From Vibrio splendidus 12E03 (lineage in GTDB: Bacteria > Pseudomonadota > Gammaproteobacteria > Enterobacterales > Vibrionaceae), in contig NZ_AJZD02000343.1 of the NCBI RefSeq assembly GCF_000272105.2, positions 1-60,683 of the forward strand: DNA of 60,683 nt, in the 5' to 3' direction. This document shows positions 1 through 8,167 of this stretch, piece after piece; position 1 is the stretch's first letter; each line of letters opens with the position of its first letter. The notes beneath the pieces are model-generated. The model did not search any database, was not told where the DNA came from, and saw nothing but the letters and a program-made list of their open reading frames with translations. The translations under genes were made by a program, and so were the position numbers.

Positions 1-510
1 TGTGGTGGTAAACGGTAGCCATACCGCCATGTGGTTATCCAACAAGCCTAAGAATTTCACGATCATGAAGTAAGGGATCAAGCTAAGCACAGGCGGAATC
101 GCCATTGAGCCAACTAGCATGCCGAACAACACGTTCTTGCCGCGGAACTTAAACACAGCAAACGCGTAACCACCCATGCTACAGAACAGTAATGAGATAG
201 TTGTGCCTAAGAAAGCTACGTAAATCGAGTTAAACATCGCTTTCCAAAACGGCATGATTTCCAGCAGTTTTGCGTAGTTCACCATTAGGCTATCGCCAAT
301 CGCAAAGCTGATACCTGAGCCGAAGATTTCCGAGCGATCACGTGTTGAAAGCAGAGCTGACCACACAAACGGGAACACCGTAATGATTGCAGAAACAACC
401 AGTAATATGCCGAGCATAACCATCAAGATCTTAGTCATGATGTACATGGTGCGTTCGCTTGGCATTAGGCCACTTAGTGGTGAAGTATTTGTCTTAATTG
501 ATGTCGACAT
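1..510 (-). CDS. Sugar ABC transporter permease, MalG-type (3' end outside window)
   Basis: Inner-membrane permease of a carbohydrate ABC importer (CUT1 type, MalG-like). About 170 N-terminal residues are present: a short cytoplasmic leader, a first membrane helix around residues 27-50, a periplasmic segment, then further helices starting near residue 90. The C-terminal half with the EAA loop that contacts the ATPase lies beyond the left edge. The start is ATG at 510, one base after the stop of the upstream permease, with AGGGGA a few bases before it, so the two are probably translationally coupled. No ATPase gene is visible; it may lie past the edge or be a shared MalK/MsmK-like subunit. The family call is firm; the substrate is unknown. 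Confidence 0.85.
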   Translation of the reverse strand, partial: MSTSIKTNTSPLSGLMPSERTMYIMTKILMVMLGILLVVSAIITVFPFVWSALLSTRDRSEIFGSGISFAIGDSLMVNYAKLLEIMPFWKAMFNSIYVAFLGTTISLLFCSMGGYAFAVFKFRGKNVLFGMLVGSMAIPPVLSLIPYFMIVKFLGLLDNHMAVWLPFTTT

Positions 511-511
511 C

Positions 512-1498
512 TTAATGTTCCCCTAAGCCTTTCTTACCGAAGAATAAAAATTGAACCAAGGTGCACGTTGCGATAAGTGCAAATAGAAGCCATGAAATCG
601 CTGACGCTGTGCCCATTTCTAACCATTCCCAACCCACTTTGTAGAGGTACATAGAGATAGTTAGACCTGATTGCCCCGTACCACCTGTACCACGCGTTAG
701 GACGAACGGTTCTTCAAACATTTGCAGGTTGCCGATGATGGTCATCGTGATAGCAAAGAAGATGAATGGGCGAATCATTGGTAGTGAAATGTTCCAAAAG
801 CGGCGGAAGGCATTCGCACCGTCCATACGAGCAGCTTCTAGAATATCTTTAGGGATCGTCATTAAACCAGTGGTGTAAAGGACGATGTTAAAACCGGTGT
901 ATTTCCAAAAAACCATGATCGCGATAGACGGCTTCACCATAGTGGCATCGTCTAACCAGCGGATTGGTTGAAAATCGTTAACCCAAGCAAATGCCCAACC
1001 AAACAGCGTGCTATCGGCCAGAGCCATTAGCGTTTGGTTAATAATTCCTGAGTTAGGAGAGTACATATTGAAGAAAATCAGTGACGCTGCGACCGTTGAT
1101 GTGATGAACGGTAGAAAGTACGCCGATGTTAGCCAGTGACGCATACGGTCACCCATTGAAACCAACATGTAAGCCACTGGAATAGCGACTAAGTGCTGAG
1201 CCACACCCGAAGTGATTGCTAGCCACAATGTGTTCTTTAACGAACGCCATAGCCACGGGTCAGTCAATGCAATGTGATAGTTCTCAAAACCAACGAACTG
1301 CATTGCGTCCATGCCCTGTACTGGGTTCCATTCGTGGAACGACAGGTAAACAGAGAACAACAGCGGGAAGATCCCAAATACAGAAAAAATGATCAGAAAC
1401 GGCAGAAGGAATCCATACGGTGTAAGCGCTTTCAAATTCAGACGAGAAAAAAGGCTTTTGTCCGCAGGTTCTATCGTTGTGCTCGCTGTATGATTCAT
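512..1498 (-). CDS. Sugar ABC transporter permease, MalF-type
   Basis: Inner-membrane permease (328 aa) of the same carbohydrate importer. About six membrane helices are apparent: residues ~28-50 (FLLPFLIIFSVFGIFPLLF), then four in the middle, and a last one near 300-320. The EAA-type loop that docks on the ATPase is visible as residues ~219-240 (ILEAARMDGANAFRRFWNI). It lies 67 bp downstream of the binding-protein gene, separated from it by a terminator-like hairpin, and abuts the second permease. The start ATG at 1498 is preceded by AGAGG. The substrate is probably an oligosaccharide, judged from the LamB-type porin that shares the operator sequence. Family certain, substrate inferred. Confidence 0.9.
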   Translation of the reverse strand: MNHTASTTIEPADKSLFSRLNLKALTPYGFLLPFLIIFSVFGIFPLLFSVYLSFHEWNPVQGMDAMQFVGFENYHIALTDPWLWRSLKNTLWLAITSGVAQHLVAIPVAYMLVSMGDRMRHWLTSAYFLPFITSTVAASLIFFNMYSPNSGIINQTLMALADSTLFGWAFAWVNDFQPIRWLDDATMVKPSIAIMVFWKYTGFNIVLYTTGLMTIPKDILEAARMDGANAFRRFWNISLPMIRPFIFFAITMTIIGNLQMFEEPFVLTRGTGGTGQSGLTISMYLYKVGWEWLEMGTASAISWLLFALIATCTLVQFLFFGKKGLGEH

Positions 1499-1512
1499 AG
1501 TAACGACCTCTT

Positions 1513-1541
1513 AAAAAAGGAAGCGCGTTACCCACGCTTCC
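1513..1541 (-). terminator. Intra-operon terminator/attenuator between binding protein and permease
   Basis: On the minus strand GGAAGCG pairs with CGCTTCC (1519-1525 with 1535-1541) and is followed by TTTTTT (1513-1518). It sits after the binding-protein stop and 15 bp before the permease ATG. It would stop part of the transcripts and leave more binding protein than permease, as is common in ABC import operons. Confidence 0.7.
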
Positions 1542-1565
1542 TCACTTACTCAAAATAAAAACAAA

Positions 1566-2813
1566 TTAAAGATTACGCGTACGACGCTTGATTAGGCGCT
1601 CTGCCTCTTTCAATGCAGTCTCGATGTCCTTACCTTCATCAAGCACTTCCATCAATGCGTTCTCTAAAATTATAGAACGTGCTACGTGGTCGCCTTGAGC
1701 TGGAGATACTGGTTTGATGTTTTGTGCCACTTCAGCAAATAGAAGACGTGCTTTCTGGCCACCTAAGAACTCCATCTCTTCTTGGAACAACTCATCGTCA
1801 TACGTCGTTACGTTCGCAGGAAAAGCCGCAATCGTTTCGAAGTGCTTAAGTTGAACTTCACGGTCAGTCGTCATGTATTCAATAAGTGCCCAAGCTTCAT
1901 CTGGGTTGTCTGACTGAGTTGGGATAGATAGGAATGAACCACCCCAGCTGCCGTAGATGCCATCAGGAAGGTTCTCTACTGCCCACTTACCTTTGGTTTC
2001 AGGTGCAATCCAGTTGTTTAGGTGACCAAGTAGCCAAGCGCCAGAAAGTTGAGTTGCAAATGTGCCGTTGCGGAAGCCTTCGTACCATTCGTTAGACCAA
2101 GCCAGAATGCGGCCATCTAAGCCTTTGTCGCGAATCTCTTTTGCCACTTCAAAAGCGTGAACAAAACGCTCAGATGTCACCACTGGGTTGCCATCTTTAT
2201 CGAAGTAAAGACCTTCACCTTCAGGAACCGTCGTGAAGATAATCGCTTGTGCCACGTCGGCTGCCGAAGCGATAAGTTGTACGTTTTGCTCTTTCAGTTT
2301 TTCACCAGCAGCGATGTATGAATCCCAATCTTTGATTGCGTCTTCTACATTAATGCCGGCTTTTTCGAACACGTCAGTGCGGTAGTACATAACGCCAGGA
2401 CCAAGGTCGACAGGGATGCCGTACATATCGCCATCAGCGCCTTTGCCCTGTGCCCATGCGTAAGGTGCGAATCGTTCTTCGTACTTATCTGCACCGTAGT
2501 TTTCAGACAAGTTAACTAGGCCGCCAGAACCCACGAATGGGCCAATTTTCTCAACGTCCACAACAATCACATCACCCGCACCAGAACCCGTTGCAAGGTT
2601 CGTTGTCAGTTTCGTGTGGTGGTCACCGTGGTTGTTCATAAGGTAATCAACTTTGATACCCGTTTCCTTTTCGAAATCAGGCAGTAATACCTTCAGGCTG
2701 CTATCGAAATCAGGGAAACCGTCGAAACGAATTTCTTTGTCTGCTGCATTTGCAGCTGTTGTACCTAATCCTAAAGCAACCGCGCATGAAAGCGCTAAGG
2801 TCTTAAATTTCAT
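1566..2813 (-). CDS. Sugar ABC transporter periplasmic binding protein
   Basis: Extracytoplasmic binding protein (415 aa, SBP_bac_1/MalE-like fold, COG1653) that would capture a sugar and deliver it to the two downstream permeases. A Sec signal peptide is clear (KFKTLALSCAVALGLGTTAANA, cleavage after about residue 23). The mature start (KEIRFDGFPDFDSSLKVLLPDFEKETGIKV) is typical of the family, and aromatic residues typical of sugar pockets are frequent (SNEWYEGF, GIYGSWGGSF). It is the second gene of the operon, 18 bp after the LacI-type regulator. A beta-glucoside or oligosaccharide ligand is plausible from the neighbouring LamB-type porin, but the sequence does not decide this. Confidence 0.9.
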   Translation of the reverse strand: MKFKTLALSCAVALGLGTTAANAADKEIRFDGFPDFDSSLKVLLPDFEKETGIKVDYLMNNHGDHHTKLTTNLATGSGAGDVIVVDVEKIGPFVGSGGLVNLSENYGADKYEERFAPYAWAQGKGADGDMYGIPVDLGPGVMYYRTDVFEKAGINVEDAIKDWDSYIAAGEKLKEQNVQLIASAADVAQAIIFTTVPEGEGLYFDKDGNPVVTSERFVHAFEVAKEIRDKGLDGRILAWSNEWYEGFRNGTFATQLSGAWLLGHLNNWIAPETKGKWAVENLPDGIYGSWGGSFLSIPTQSDNPDEAWALIEYMTTDREVQLKHFETIAAFPANVTTYDDELFQEEMEFLGGQKARLLFAEVAQNIKPVSPAQGDHVARSIILENALMEVLDEGKDIETALKEAERLIKRRTRNL

Positions 2814-2831
2814 GTTCTATCCTTAATATTT

Positions 2832-3839
2832 TTATAGGGTAACTGGTAAATCCGATACCGAGTTTCTAGTGACCAACGTCGGCAGCAATTTAAAGTTCAC
2901 GTCATGTTTTATTTTCTTTAGCTTTTGCAGAGTGAGCTGCACAGCTTCAATGCTCATCTCTTCAATTGGGAAATTAATGGTGGTCAAACTAGGGGTCAGA
3001 TAGCGCGCGAAGATGGTGTTATCGAAGCCCACAAGAGAAACATCTTTCGGAACAGACAATCCCTCTTTATGCAAAACTTCGAAGGCGCCAAATGCCATGT
3101 GATCGTTTGAAGCAAATACCGCCGTAAAGTGACACTTACGGTTGATCAATTTCTTCATAGCGCTGATGCCTGTCTCTTCAGTAAATCCCGCCTCAGAGAC
3201 CAAGGCTTCATCATATGGCACACCCGCTTGTTCCAAGGCCTTACGATACCCCTGCAAACGCCCCCTAGCGTCTGCTTTATCTAAAGGCCCGGTAATACAC
3301 GCGATATCTGTATGTCCCTTTTGCAAAAGATATTGAGTAGCGAGTAGCCCCCCGACTTCGTTATCAATATCAATGCAACTCATCGCCATTTCTGGGATGA
3401 AGCGGTTAATCAAAACCACAGGGGTCCCCTGTTCTTCCAATTCAATTAAATAGTCATCACTGAGCATTTGAGTATGAAGAATCAAAGCATCAACACGACG
3501 CCCCAACAGAAACTCCACAGACTCGCGCTGCCCTTGTTCGGTGTTCGAACCCGCTGTAACCACAGCGTGGTAACCGAAGCGGCGTAGGTTTTCCTCTATG
3601 CAATGCAAGATACCTGAATAGAAAGAACCGCCAAGTTCTGGTACAACAACACCAACACTACCGGTGCGACTTGAAGCCAAAGCCTGTGCGATAGAGTTCG
3701 GGCGATAACCCAACTCTTTAATCGCTTTCTCAACCTTTAATTTCTTGTCATGACTCACTCTACTGGTGCCATTGATCACTCTAGACACTGTCGCTTGAGA
3801 CACTCCTGCATGTTCTGATACGTGTTTAATTGTCGCCAC
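2832..3839 (-). CDS. LacI-family transcriptional regulator of the sugar locus
   Basis: DNA-binding sugar-responsive repressor, 335 aa. The N-terminal helix-turn-helix is canonical (residues 1-24, TIKHVSEHAGVSQATVSRVI), followed by the hinge helix (NSIAQALAS, about residues 48-56) and a periplasmic-binding-protein-like effector domain to the C terminus (VGFDNTIFARYLTPSLTTI). It is the first gene of the lacI-SBP-permease-permease operon, so it is expected to be autoregulated. Two LacI-type 14-mers lie 25 and 124 bp upstream, and a third lies upstream of the porin gene. The central CG and TGWAA/TTWCA arms suit this family. The effector sugar is not identifiable from sequence. Confidence 0.92.
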   Translation of the reverse strand: MATIKHVSEHAGVSQATVSRVINGTSRVSHDKKLKVEKAIKELGYRPNSIAQALASSRTGSVGVVVPELGGSFYSGILHCIEENLRRFGYHAVVTAGSNTEQGQRESVEFLLGRRVDALILHTQMLSDDYLIELEEQGTPVVLINRFIPEMAMSCIDIDNEVGGLLATQYLLQKGHTDIACITGPLDKADARGRLQGYRKALEQAGVPYDEALVSEAGFTEETGISAMKKLINRKCHFTAVFASNDHMAFGAFEVLHKEGLSVPKDVSLVGFDNTIFARYLTPSLTTINFPIEEMSIEAVQLTLQKLKKIKHDVNFKLLPTLVTRNSVSDLPVTL

Positions 3840-3863
3840 TCGAACCTCAATACTTCATTAGCT

Positions 3864-3877
3864 TGTAACCGCTTACA
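3864..3877. promoter_or_regulatory. LacI-type operator 1
   Basis: TGTAACCGCTTACA has the central CG and the outer TGTAA/TTACA arms typical of LacI-family sites. It lies 25 bp upstream of the lacI-type start and resembles the sites at 3963 and 7985. Confidence 0.7.
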
Positions 3878-3909
3878 AAACGATTATTAAAGAATTACGT
3901 TTTAGTTGA

Positions 3910-3925
3910 AGTGAGTGTCATCACA
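3910..3925. promoter_or_regulatory. CRP-like site
   Basis: AGTGAGTGTCATCACA matches the CRP pattern TGTGA-N6-TCACA with one mismatch in the first arm. It lies between the two LacI-type operators of the sugar operon, consistent with catabolite control. Confidence 0.6.
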
Positions 3926-3962
3926 CTAAACTTGGGGCTAAAAAGACCAGTTGTGGAAACCA

Positions 3963-3976
3963 TGAAAGCGCTTACA
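3963..3976. promoter_or_regulatory. LacI-type operator 2
   Basis: TGAAAGCGCTTACA has the same arms and central CG as operator 1, 99 bp further upstream of the lacI-type gene. The spacing would permit looping or double occupancy. The rest of the 3840-4285 intergenic region shows no convincing gene; the short reading frame at 4069-4272 lacks a ribosome site and family features. Confidence 0.6.
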
Positions 3977-4228
3977 GATTCACTTCATGCCATGAAACTG
4001 TTTCATGAGATTACCGCACACCTAATAAAGACAGCGTCTGGTTACTGATTCCCAAAACATGTGCAAACATGCTTAAATTCCATTTATCTCTAGCGTTGTT
4101 CGGGGATGCCTACCCAGCAGGCGGTAATATACTGGATAAAATTGACCCTACTGCTTCAATGGTCATACAAAATTGTATGGGAACATTTCAAGGCACTTTG
4201 AATTCACTTTCCGTTGTCAAAAACATGA

Positions 4229-4257
4229 AACAACAACACCCAGCAAAGGCTGGGCGT
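4229..4257 (-). terminator. Probable terminator of the chemoreceptor gene
   Basis: On the minus strand GCCCAGC-CTTT-GCTGGGT forms a hairpin about 30 bp after the chemoreceptor stop, followed by the T-rich GTTGTTGTTTC. The U-tract is interrupted, so confidence is moderate. Confidence 0.45.
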
Positions 4258-4285
4258 GAAATAACGGAGTAATCTCAAGTAGTGT

Positions 4286-6304
4286 CTACACTTTGTTTTC
4301 GGACTGCTCCGCAAGCTTAAACTCTCGAGTTAGTGAGAACTGCTGCTGCGACATGGTTTCAAGCTGTTGACCATGAGAACACAAAACTTGAGATCGTTGA
4401 GAGTTGTCCTCTGCCAAGGTGTGTATCTGACTGATGTTTTGTGTGACTTGAGAAGCAACCACTTGATGTTCGGTGGTTGCGGTCGCGATTTGATGGCTCC
4501 TTTGCTCTACCTCATTGAGCAGATCAGAGACCGTCGATATTGAGTGATTCACTTCGCCCGTTTGCTCAACACATTGAACCATCCCCACCACACATTGATT
4601 GATTTGCTCCACCGCCAATTTAGAACTGGTTTGCAGCTGTTCTATCTTGTTGTGTATCTCTTGCGTCGAGGCATTGGTTTTGGCCGCTAACACGCGAACT
4701 TCATCGGCCACCACAGAGAAACCACGCCCTTGTTCGCCCGCTCGCGCCGCTTCAATGGCTGCATTCAATGCCAACAAATTGGTTTGTTCGGAGATCCCAG
4801 ATATCACATCCAAAATAGAGCCAATGCTAGCGCTTTCGCTTTCAAGCTGGCCGATGGTCGCTGTTGATTCTGCTAACTTACGCTCTAAACTGCCCATCAA
4901 CTCGACGCTTTTATCCATGGTCTTCTGACCAGCACAGGAACTCGACACCGCTTCGGTTACAAGCGTTAGTGTTTGATTAGCGGCTTGAGTTATTTCCGTC
5001 ACCGAGCACTCAATCTGCTCCATGGCCGTTGCTACCATAACGGTTTGATTGGTTTGGTCTTGCATCGCCTCACTCAATGAACGGCTAGTGCTTTGGTTTT
5101 CCAAAGACGCCTCTTTTAAGCGTGTCGACGATTGACGCATGTTCTCTATCATTTGTGTCAGGTGGCTGATCACCAAGTTCACTTTATTGCTAACTAAGCC
5201 AAACTCATTATTCGCTTGATACTGCACCATAGCGCTCAAATCCTTGTTGGCGACATGGTCCAGTGCACTTTGCAGCAGCTTACTTGGTTTACGAATTCCT
5301 TTGGCAATGTTCAACCCAATCATCGAAGCAAGAAGCACGGAAATGGCTGCCATTACGCTCTGCATCCAAAGGGCTTGCTGTGAAGAGTCCATCGATTCGT
5401 GATACAGGCGTGTCGCGGTGTCTTCAGCGTACATTGAAAGCTCATCAAAGTGACTTAACTGTTGATCGATTAGCTGTTCAATTTCCTGCTTTTGAAGGGA
5501 GATAGACTCATCGAGTTTGACGGTTTCTTTATGGATAGCGACTGAGCCACTGGCTGAAAACGCGTGTGAAGCGAGCAGTGATAAAGACTGTTTACTGCGG
5601 CGCAGCAAAGATGAATCCAGATTATCTAAATCTGCGACCGCTTGTTCGAATCGCTCTTTGCGACTTTGTAGGCGACGCTCTACCCCACGAACCTCCGAAG
5701 ATGTTTGCAGTGAAAACGCTTCGTTGGCTTCCGCGGCAATCAAACTCAATTGCACCAACAAAGCTTCGACTGCCTTTTGTGTCTGCTCTGAATCTGCACT
5801 CGCGAGTTGATTCACCAAAGTATTATTGAGCTGTCCCACCACAGATTGAAATTGCGCTTGTCCCATCGAACCGAGATCTTTGCTATCCAAATACTTAACA
5901 TAAAGCTCTAATACCTGCTCTATCTTTTCGATAGTCAACAAACTTATTTGAGTGATGTTATTAAGCATGGCTTCCATTTGTGAACCAGCTACGCCCTTAC
6001 CTTCGAACCAGTTCAATTGCTGCTGATATAGCTCGATGTTGTTTAAGACGGTTTGTTTCAGTGGCTCAAGTTCATCAATATAGTTAGCGGATAAGTAGGG
6101 TGTGGTGCTGCGATTAATATCCAGAAATCGGATGGTTAACGTGGAGGATTGAAGCATTAATGGCGTAGCTTGCTGGGTGATGTTTTCGATTCGAGTGGTG
6201 ATGTCTTTATTGCTACTGATGCTTAACCATGCAGAACCCAGCATGATCACAATCAGTACGAAGAAACCAAAATAAACTCGAGACACGATGGAAGAAAGTC
6301 TCAT
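4286..6304 (-). CDS. Methyl-accepting chemotaxis protein
   Basis: Inner-membrane chemoreceptor of about 672 aa signalling to CheA/CheW. Order: N-terminal membrane helix (VYFGFFVLIVIMLGSAWL), a long periplasmic helical sensor domain of about 300 residues, a second membrane helix (MAAISVLLASMIGLNI), a HAMP segment (KPSKLLQSALDHVANKDL), and the cytoplasmic signalling hairpin with the conserved tip EQTNLLALNAAIEAARAGEQ. I place the start at ATG 6304 (MRLSSIV) rather than a frame-extending one at 6355, because AGGGA precedes it and the membrane helix then sits at the N terminus. It lies between the sugar ABC operon and the porin gene on the same strand. A sugar ligand is a guess from context. Confidence 0.92.
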   Translation of the reverse strand: MRLSSIVSRVYFGFFVLIVIMLGSAWLSISSNKDITTRIENITQQATPLMLQSSTLTIRFLDINRSTTPYLSANYIDELEPLKQTVLNNIELYQQQLNWFEGKGVAGSQMEAMLNNITQISLLTIEKIEQVLELYVKYLDSKDLGSMGQAQFQSVVGQLNNTLVNQLASADSEQTQKAVEALLVQLSLIAAEANEAFSLQTSSEVRGVERRLQSRKERFEQAVADLDNLDSSLLRRSKQSLSLLASHAFSASGSVAIHKETVKLDESISLQKQEIEQLIDQQLSHFDELSMYAEDTATRLYHESMDSSQQALWMQSVMAAISVLLASMIGLNIAKGIRKPSKLLQSALDHVANKDLSAMVQYQANNEFGLVSNKVNLVISHLTQMIENMRQSSTRLKEASLENQSTSRSLSEAMQDQTNQTVMVATAMEQIECSVTEITQAANQTLTLVTEAVSSSCAGQKTMDKSVELMGSLERKLAESTATIGQLESESASIGSILDVISGISEQTNLLALNAAIEAARAGEQGRGFSVVADEVRVLAAKTNASTQEIHNKIEQLQTSSKLAVEQINQCVVGMVQCVEQTGEVNHSISTVSDLLNEVEQRSHQIATATTEHQVVASQVTQNISQIHTLAEDNSQRSQVLCSHGQQLETMSQQQFSLTREFKLAEQSENKV

Positions 6305-6453
6305 AGTAAATCCCTGATCTAGTGGCGAAAAAAAGGGCACATAAAATGTGCCCAAGAATGGAGTTAATTGAAACGTGCCCTAATCAATCTGCCTTTAGGA
6401 CTAAAATGGACAGTATGTACTTACTATTTGTAACGTATGGCTATTTCAACATG

Positions 6454-6486
6454 AACGCTTTGAAAATATGCCTAATTCAAAGCGTT
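6454..6486 (-). terminator. Hairpin downstream of the porin gene
   Basis: AACGCTTTGAA (6454-6464) is perfectly complementary to TTCAAAGCGTT (6476-6486), an 11-bp stem 19 bp after the porin stop. There is no clear U-tract on either strand, so it may be a weak terminator or a 3' stabilising structure. Confidence 0.45.
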
Positions 6487-6504
6487 GCTCTTTCTATCTG
6501 TTGA

Positions 6505-7794
6505 TTACCACCAAGCTTCAAACATTGCGCCGAACGACAATGTATCAACATTGGTTGTCTTCACTGTGTTGCCTTTCGTTTCTACATCACCCACGGTTGT
6601 GTAGAAGCGAAGCATTGGACGGCTCCAAGGTAAGCCACCTAGAGAAACGTTTTGAGACAGAGTTACTTTCCACGCTTTCTCTTCACCGTCGTCATCGTAA
6701 TCAACCATGCCGTAGCCAGCTTCTAACCATGTAGAGTGAACATCATCCCATTGGTATTGTGGACGAACGATACCCGCGTATTCAGTATTCTCACGATCTA
6801 AGTCTGAGCCAGAATTGTCTTTGTAAGACACTAAGTAATCGATGATGAACTGTTCAGATGCCGCGTAGCTACCCTCAACACTTGCATACAAAGTCTGGTA
6901 ATCACCTTTAAGGTCATATACCGATGAATCGGCACCGTCACCGTACTTAACAACCAACTTGTTAGACTCACCCAAACCTAATGTTGCACCTACTAGGTAT
7001 GCCGTTTCATCACTGACTTTTGGATCACCCGCTACGTCTGAGTCTGCTTCATCTGAAGCAAAACCATAGTTTGCATAGAGATCTAGTTGACCGATACCCG
7101 CGTTAATTGAGTGAAGTTTAGAAGTAATTGCGTATCGACCATTGTCATTTACGAGGCCGCCTTTCACTTGGCCTACAAAGCCCATATCTAGCTTCGCGCC
7201 GCCGAAATCTAAATTGTTAAAACCAGCGCCTTGACCATCGTGTGTCATCCAGAAGTAATCGTTCAAACCTTGTTGCGGACGTTGATGGAAGTCTCGACCA
7301 GCCCACATGTAAAGTTCTGGTTGGCTTTCAAATACATTGGTTACACCAGCGTACATTTTTTTCATGCTCAAGCCGCCGTCGTCAGCCCAAGCGTCAGCTT
7401 CCCAGTGGTCAGCCATGAATACGATGTCCCAGATAGCGCCATTGTCAGCTTCGAAAAGCTTAGCTAACTGAACCTCACCACCATTAGCTTCGTTACCTAA
7501 ACGGCCGACAGAACGACCTGTTGTACCGATGTCTACGTAACGTTCATCACCGCTCTTGTAGTGAGCTCCGTAACGAGCATAACCAGAGAAGACAATGCCA
7601 TCTGGTACATTCGTTTCTGAAGTTAGAACCGCTTGTTGTTGGTCATCAGTGTACTTGATGTCTCCAACCTGTGATTCCAACTCTTGGATTCGTTGTTCTA
7701 GAGCAGCAAGATCCGTCTCTGCAGCAAAAGAAGAGAGTGAAGCAAGCGAAGCCGCCACTGCGACCGTTATTGGCAAAAGCTTAAATTTTTGCAT
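6505..7794 (-). CDS. LamB-type carbohydrate porin (maltoporin family)
   Basis: Outer-membrane sugar channel, 429 aa. Signal peptide at residues 1-24 (LLPITVAVAASLASLSSFA), then a short coiled-coil segment (DLAALEQRIQELESQVGDI) as found in several Vibrio and Aeromonas LamB homologues. The barrel begins at FSGYARYGAHYKSGDERYV and contains the LamB-like strings MKKMYAGVTN and YMWAGRDFHQRPQQGLNDYFW. The chain ends in an aromatic residue (FEAWW), as required for barrel assembly. The single-gene unit has a LacI-type operator 190 bp upstream matching those of the ABC operon, so it probably supplies the outer-membrane step of the same uptake route. I avoid the symbol lamB because the substrate may not be maltodextrin. 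Confidence 0.88.
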   Translation of the reverse strand: MQKFKLLPITVAVAASLASLSSFAAETDLAALEQRIQELESQVGDIKYTDDQQQAVLTSETNVPDGIVFSGYARYGAHYKSGDERYVDIGTTGRSVGRLGNEANGGEVQLAKLFEADNGAIWDIVFMADHWEADAWADDGGLSMKKMYAGVTNVFESQPELYMWAGRDFHQRPQQGLNDYFWMTHDGQGAGFNNLDFGGAKLDMGFVGQVKGGLVNDNGRYAITSKLHSINAGIGQLDLYANYGFASDEADSDVAGDPKVSDETAYLVGATLGLGESNKLVVKYGDGADSSVYDLKGDYQTLYASVEGSYAASEQFIIDYLVSYKDNSGSDLDRENTEYAGIVRPQYQWDDVHSTWLEAGYGMVDYDDDGEEKAWKVTLSQNVSLGGLPWSRPMLRFYTTVGDVETKGNTVKTTNVDTLSFGAMFEAWW

Positions 7795-7984
7795 TGTAAT
7801 TCCCTATTATTTTTTTGAGTTTTCATCGAACAGGGAAATATTAAGCAATGAAAGAGTTGAAAAGTTGGTCGCTGTTCACACTGATAAACCAGCTTAAATG
7901 TCATGAAACTTTTAGAAAATTCACGGGGGAAACTACTGCATTTAGATCAATAAGTTATAAACAAACATGCGTAATATTTCAGCT

Positions 7985-7998
7985 TGAAATCGCTTTCA
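7985..7998. promoter_or_regulatory. LacI-type operator upstream of the porin gene
   Basis: TGAAATCGCTTTCA is an almost perfect palindrome with central CG and TGAAA/TTTCA arms, matching the two sites upstream of the lacI-type gene. The rest of 7795-8088 is AT-rich leader with no gene I can support. Confidence 0.65.
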
Positions 7999-8088
7999 TT
8001 TCATCAGTAATGGTGGCGGCTATCACGGAAAAGGGTGTAGAAAAACAAATAGAATTGGATGTGAATTTGATTGATTTTCATATATATG

Positions 8089-8125
8089 AAAAGCCTCAAA
8101 ATCTAAGGCAGATTTTGAGGCTTTT
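8089..8125 (-). terminator. Rho-independent terminator of the prolyl oligopeptidase gene
   Basis: A 16-bp perfect stem: AAAAGCCTCAAAATCT (8089-8104) with AGATTTTGAGGCTTTT (8110-8125), loop AAGGC. It has A/T runs on both flanks, so it could act in both directions. It lies 43 bp after the oligopeptidase stop. Confidence 0.88.
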
Positions 8126-8167
8126 TAGACTGAGTCAAATACCCAGTTATCTAAAATTAAGTATTTT

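Noticed and set aside
4069..4272. Possible small gene of 67 codons upstream of the sugar operon
   Set aside because: No ribosome site and no recognisable features; it ends on the hairpin after the chemoreceptor.
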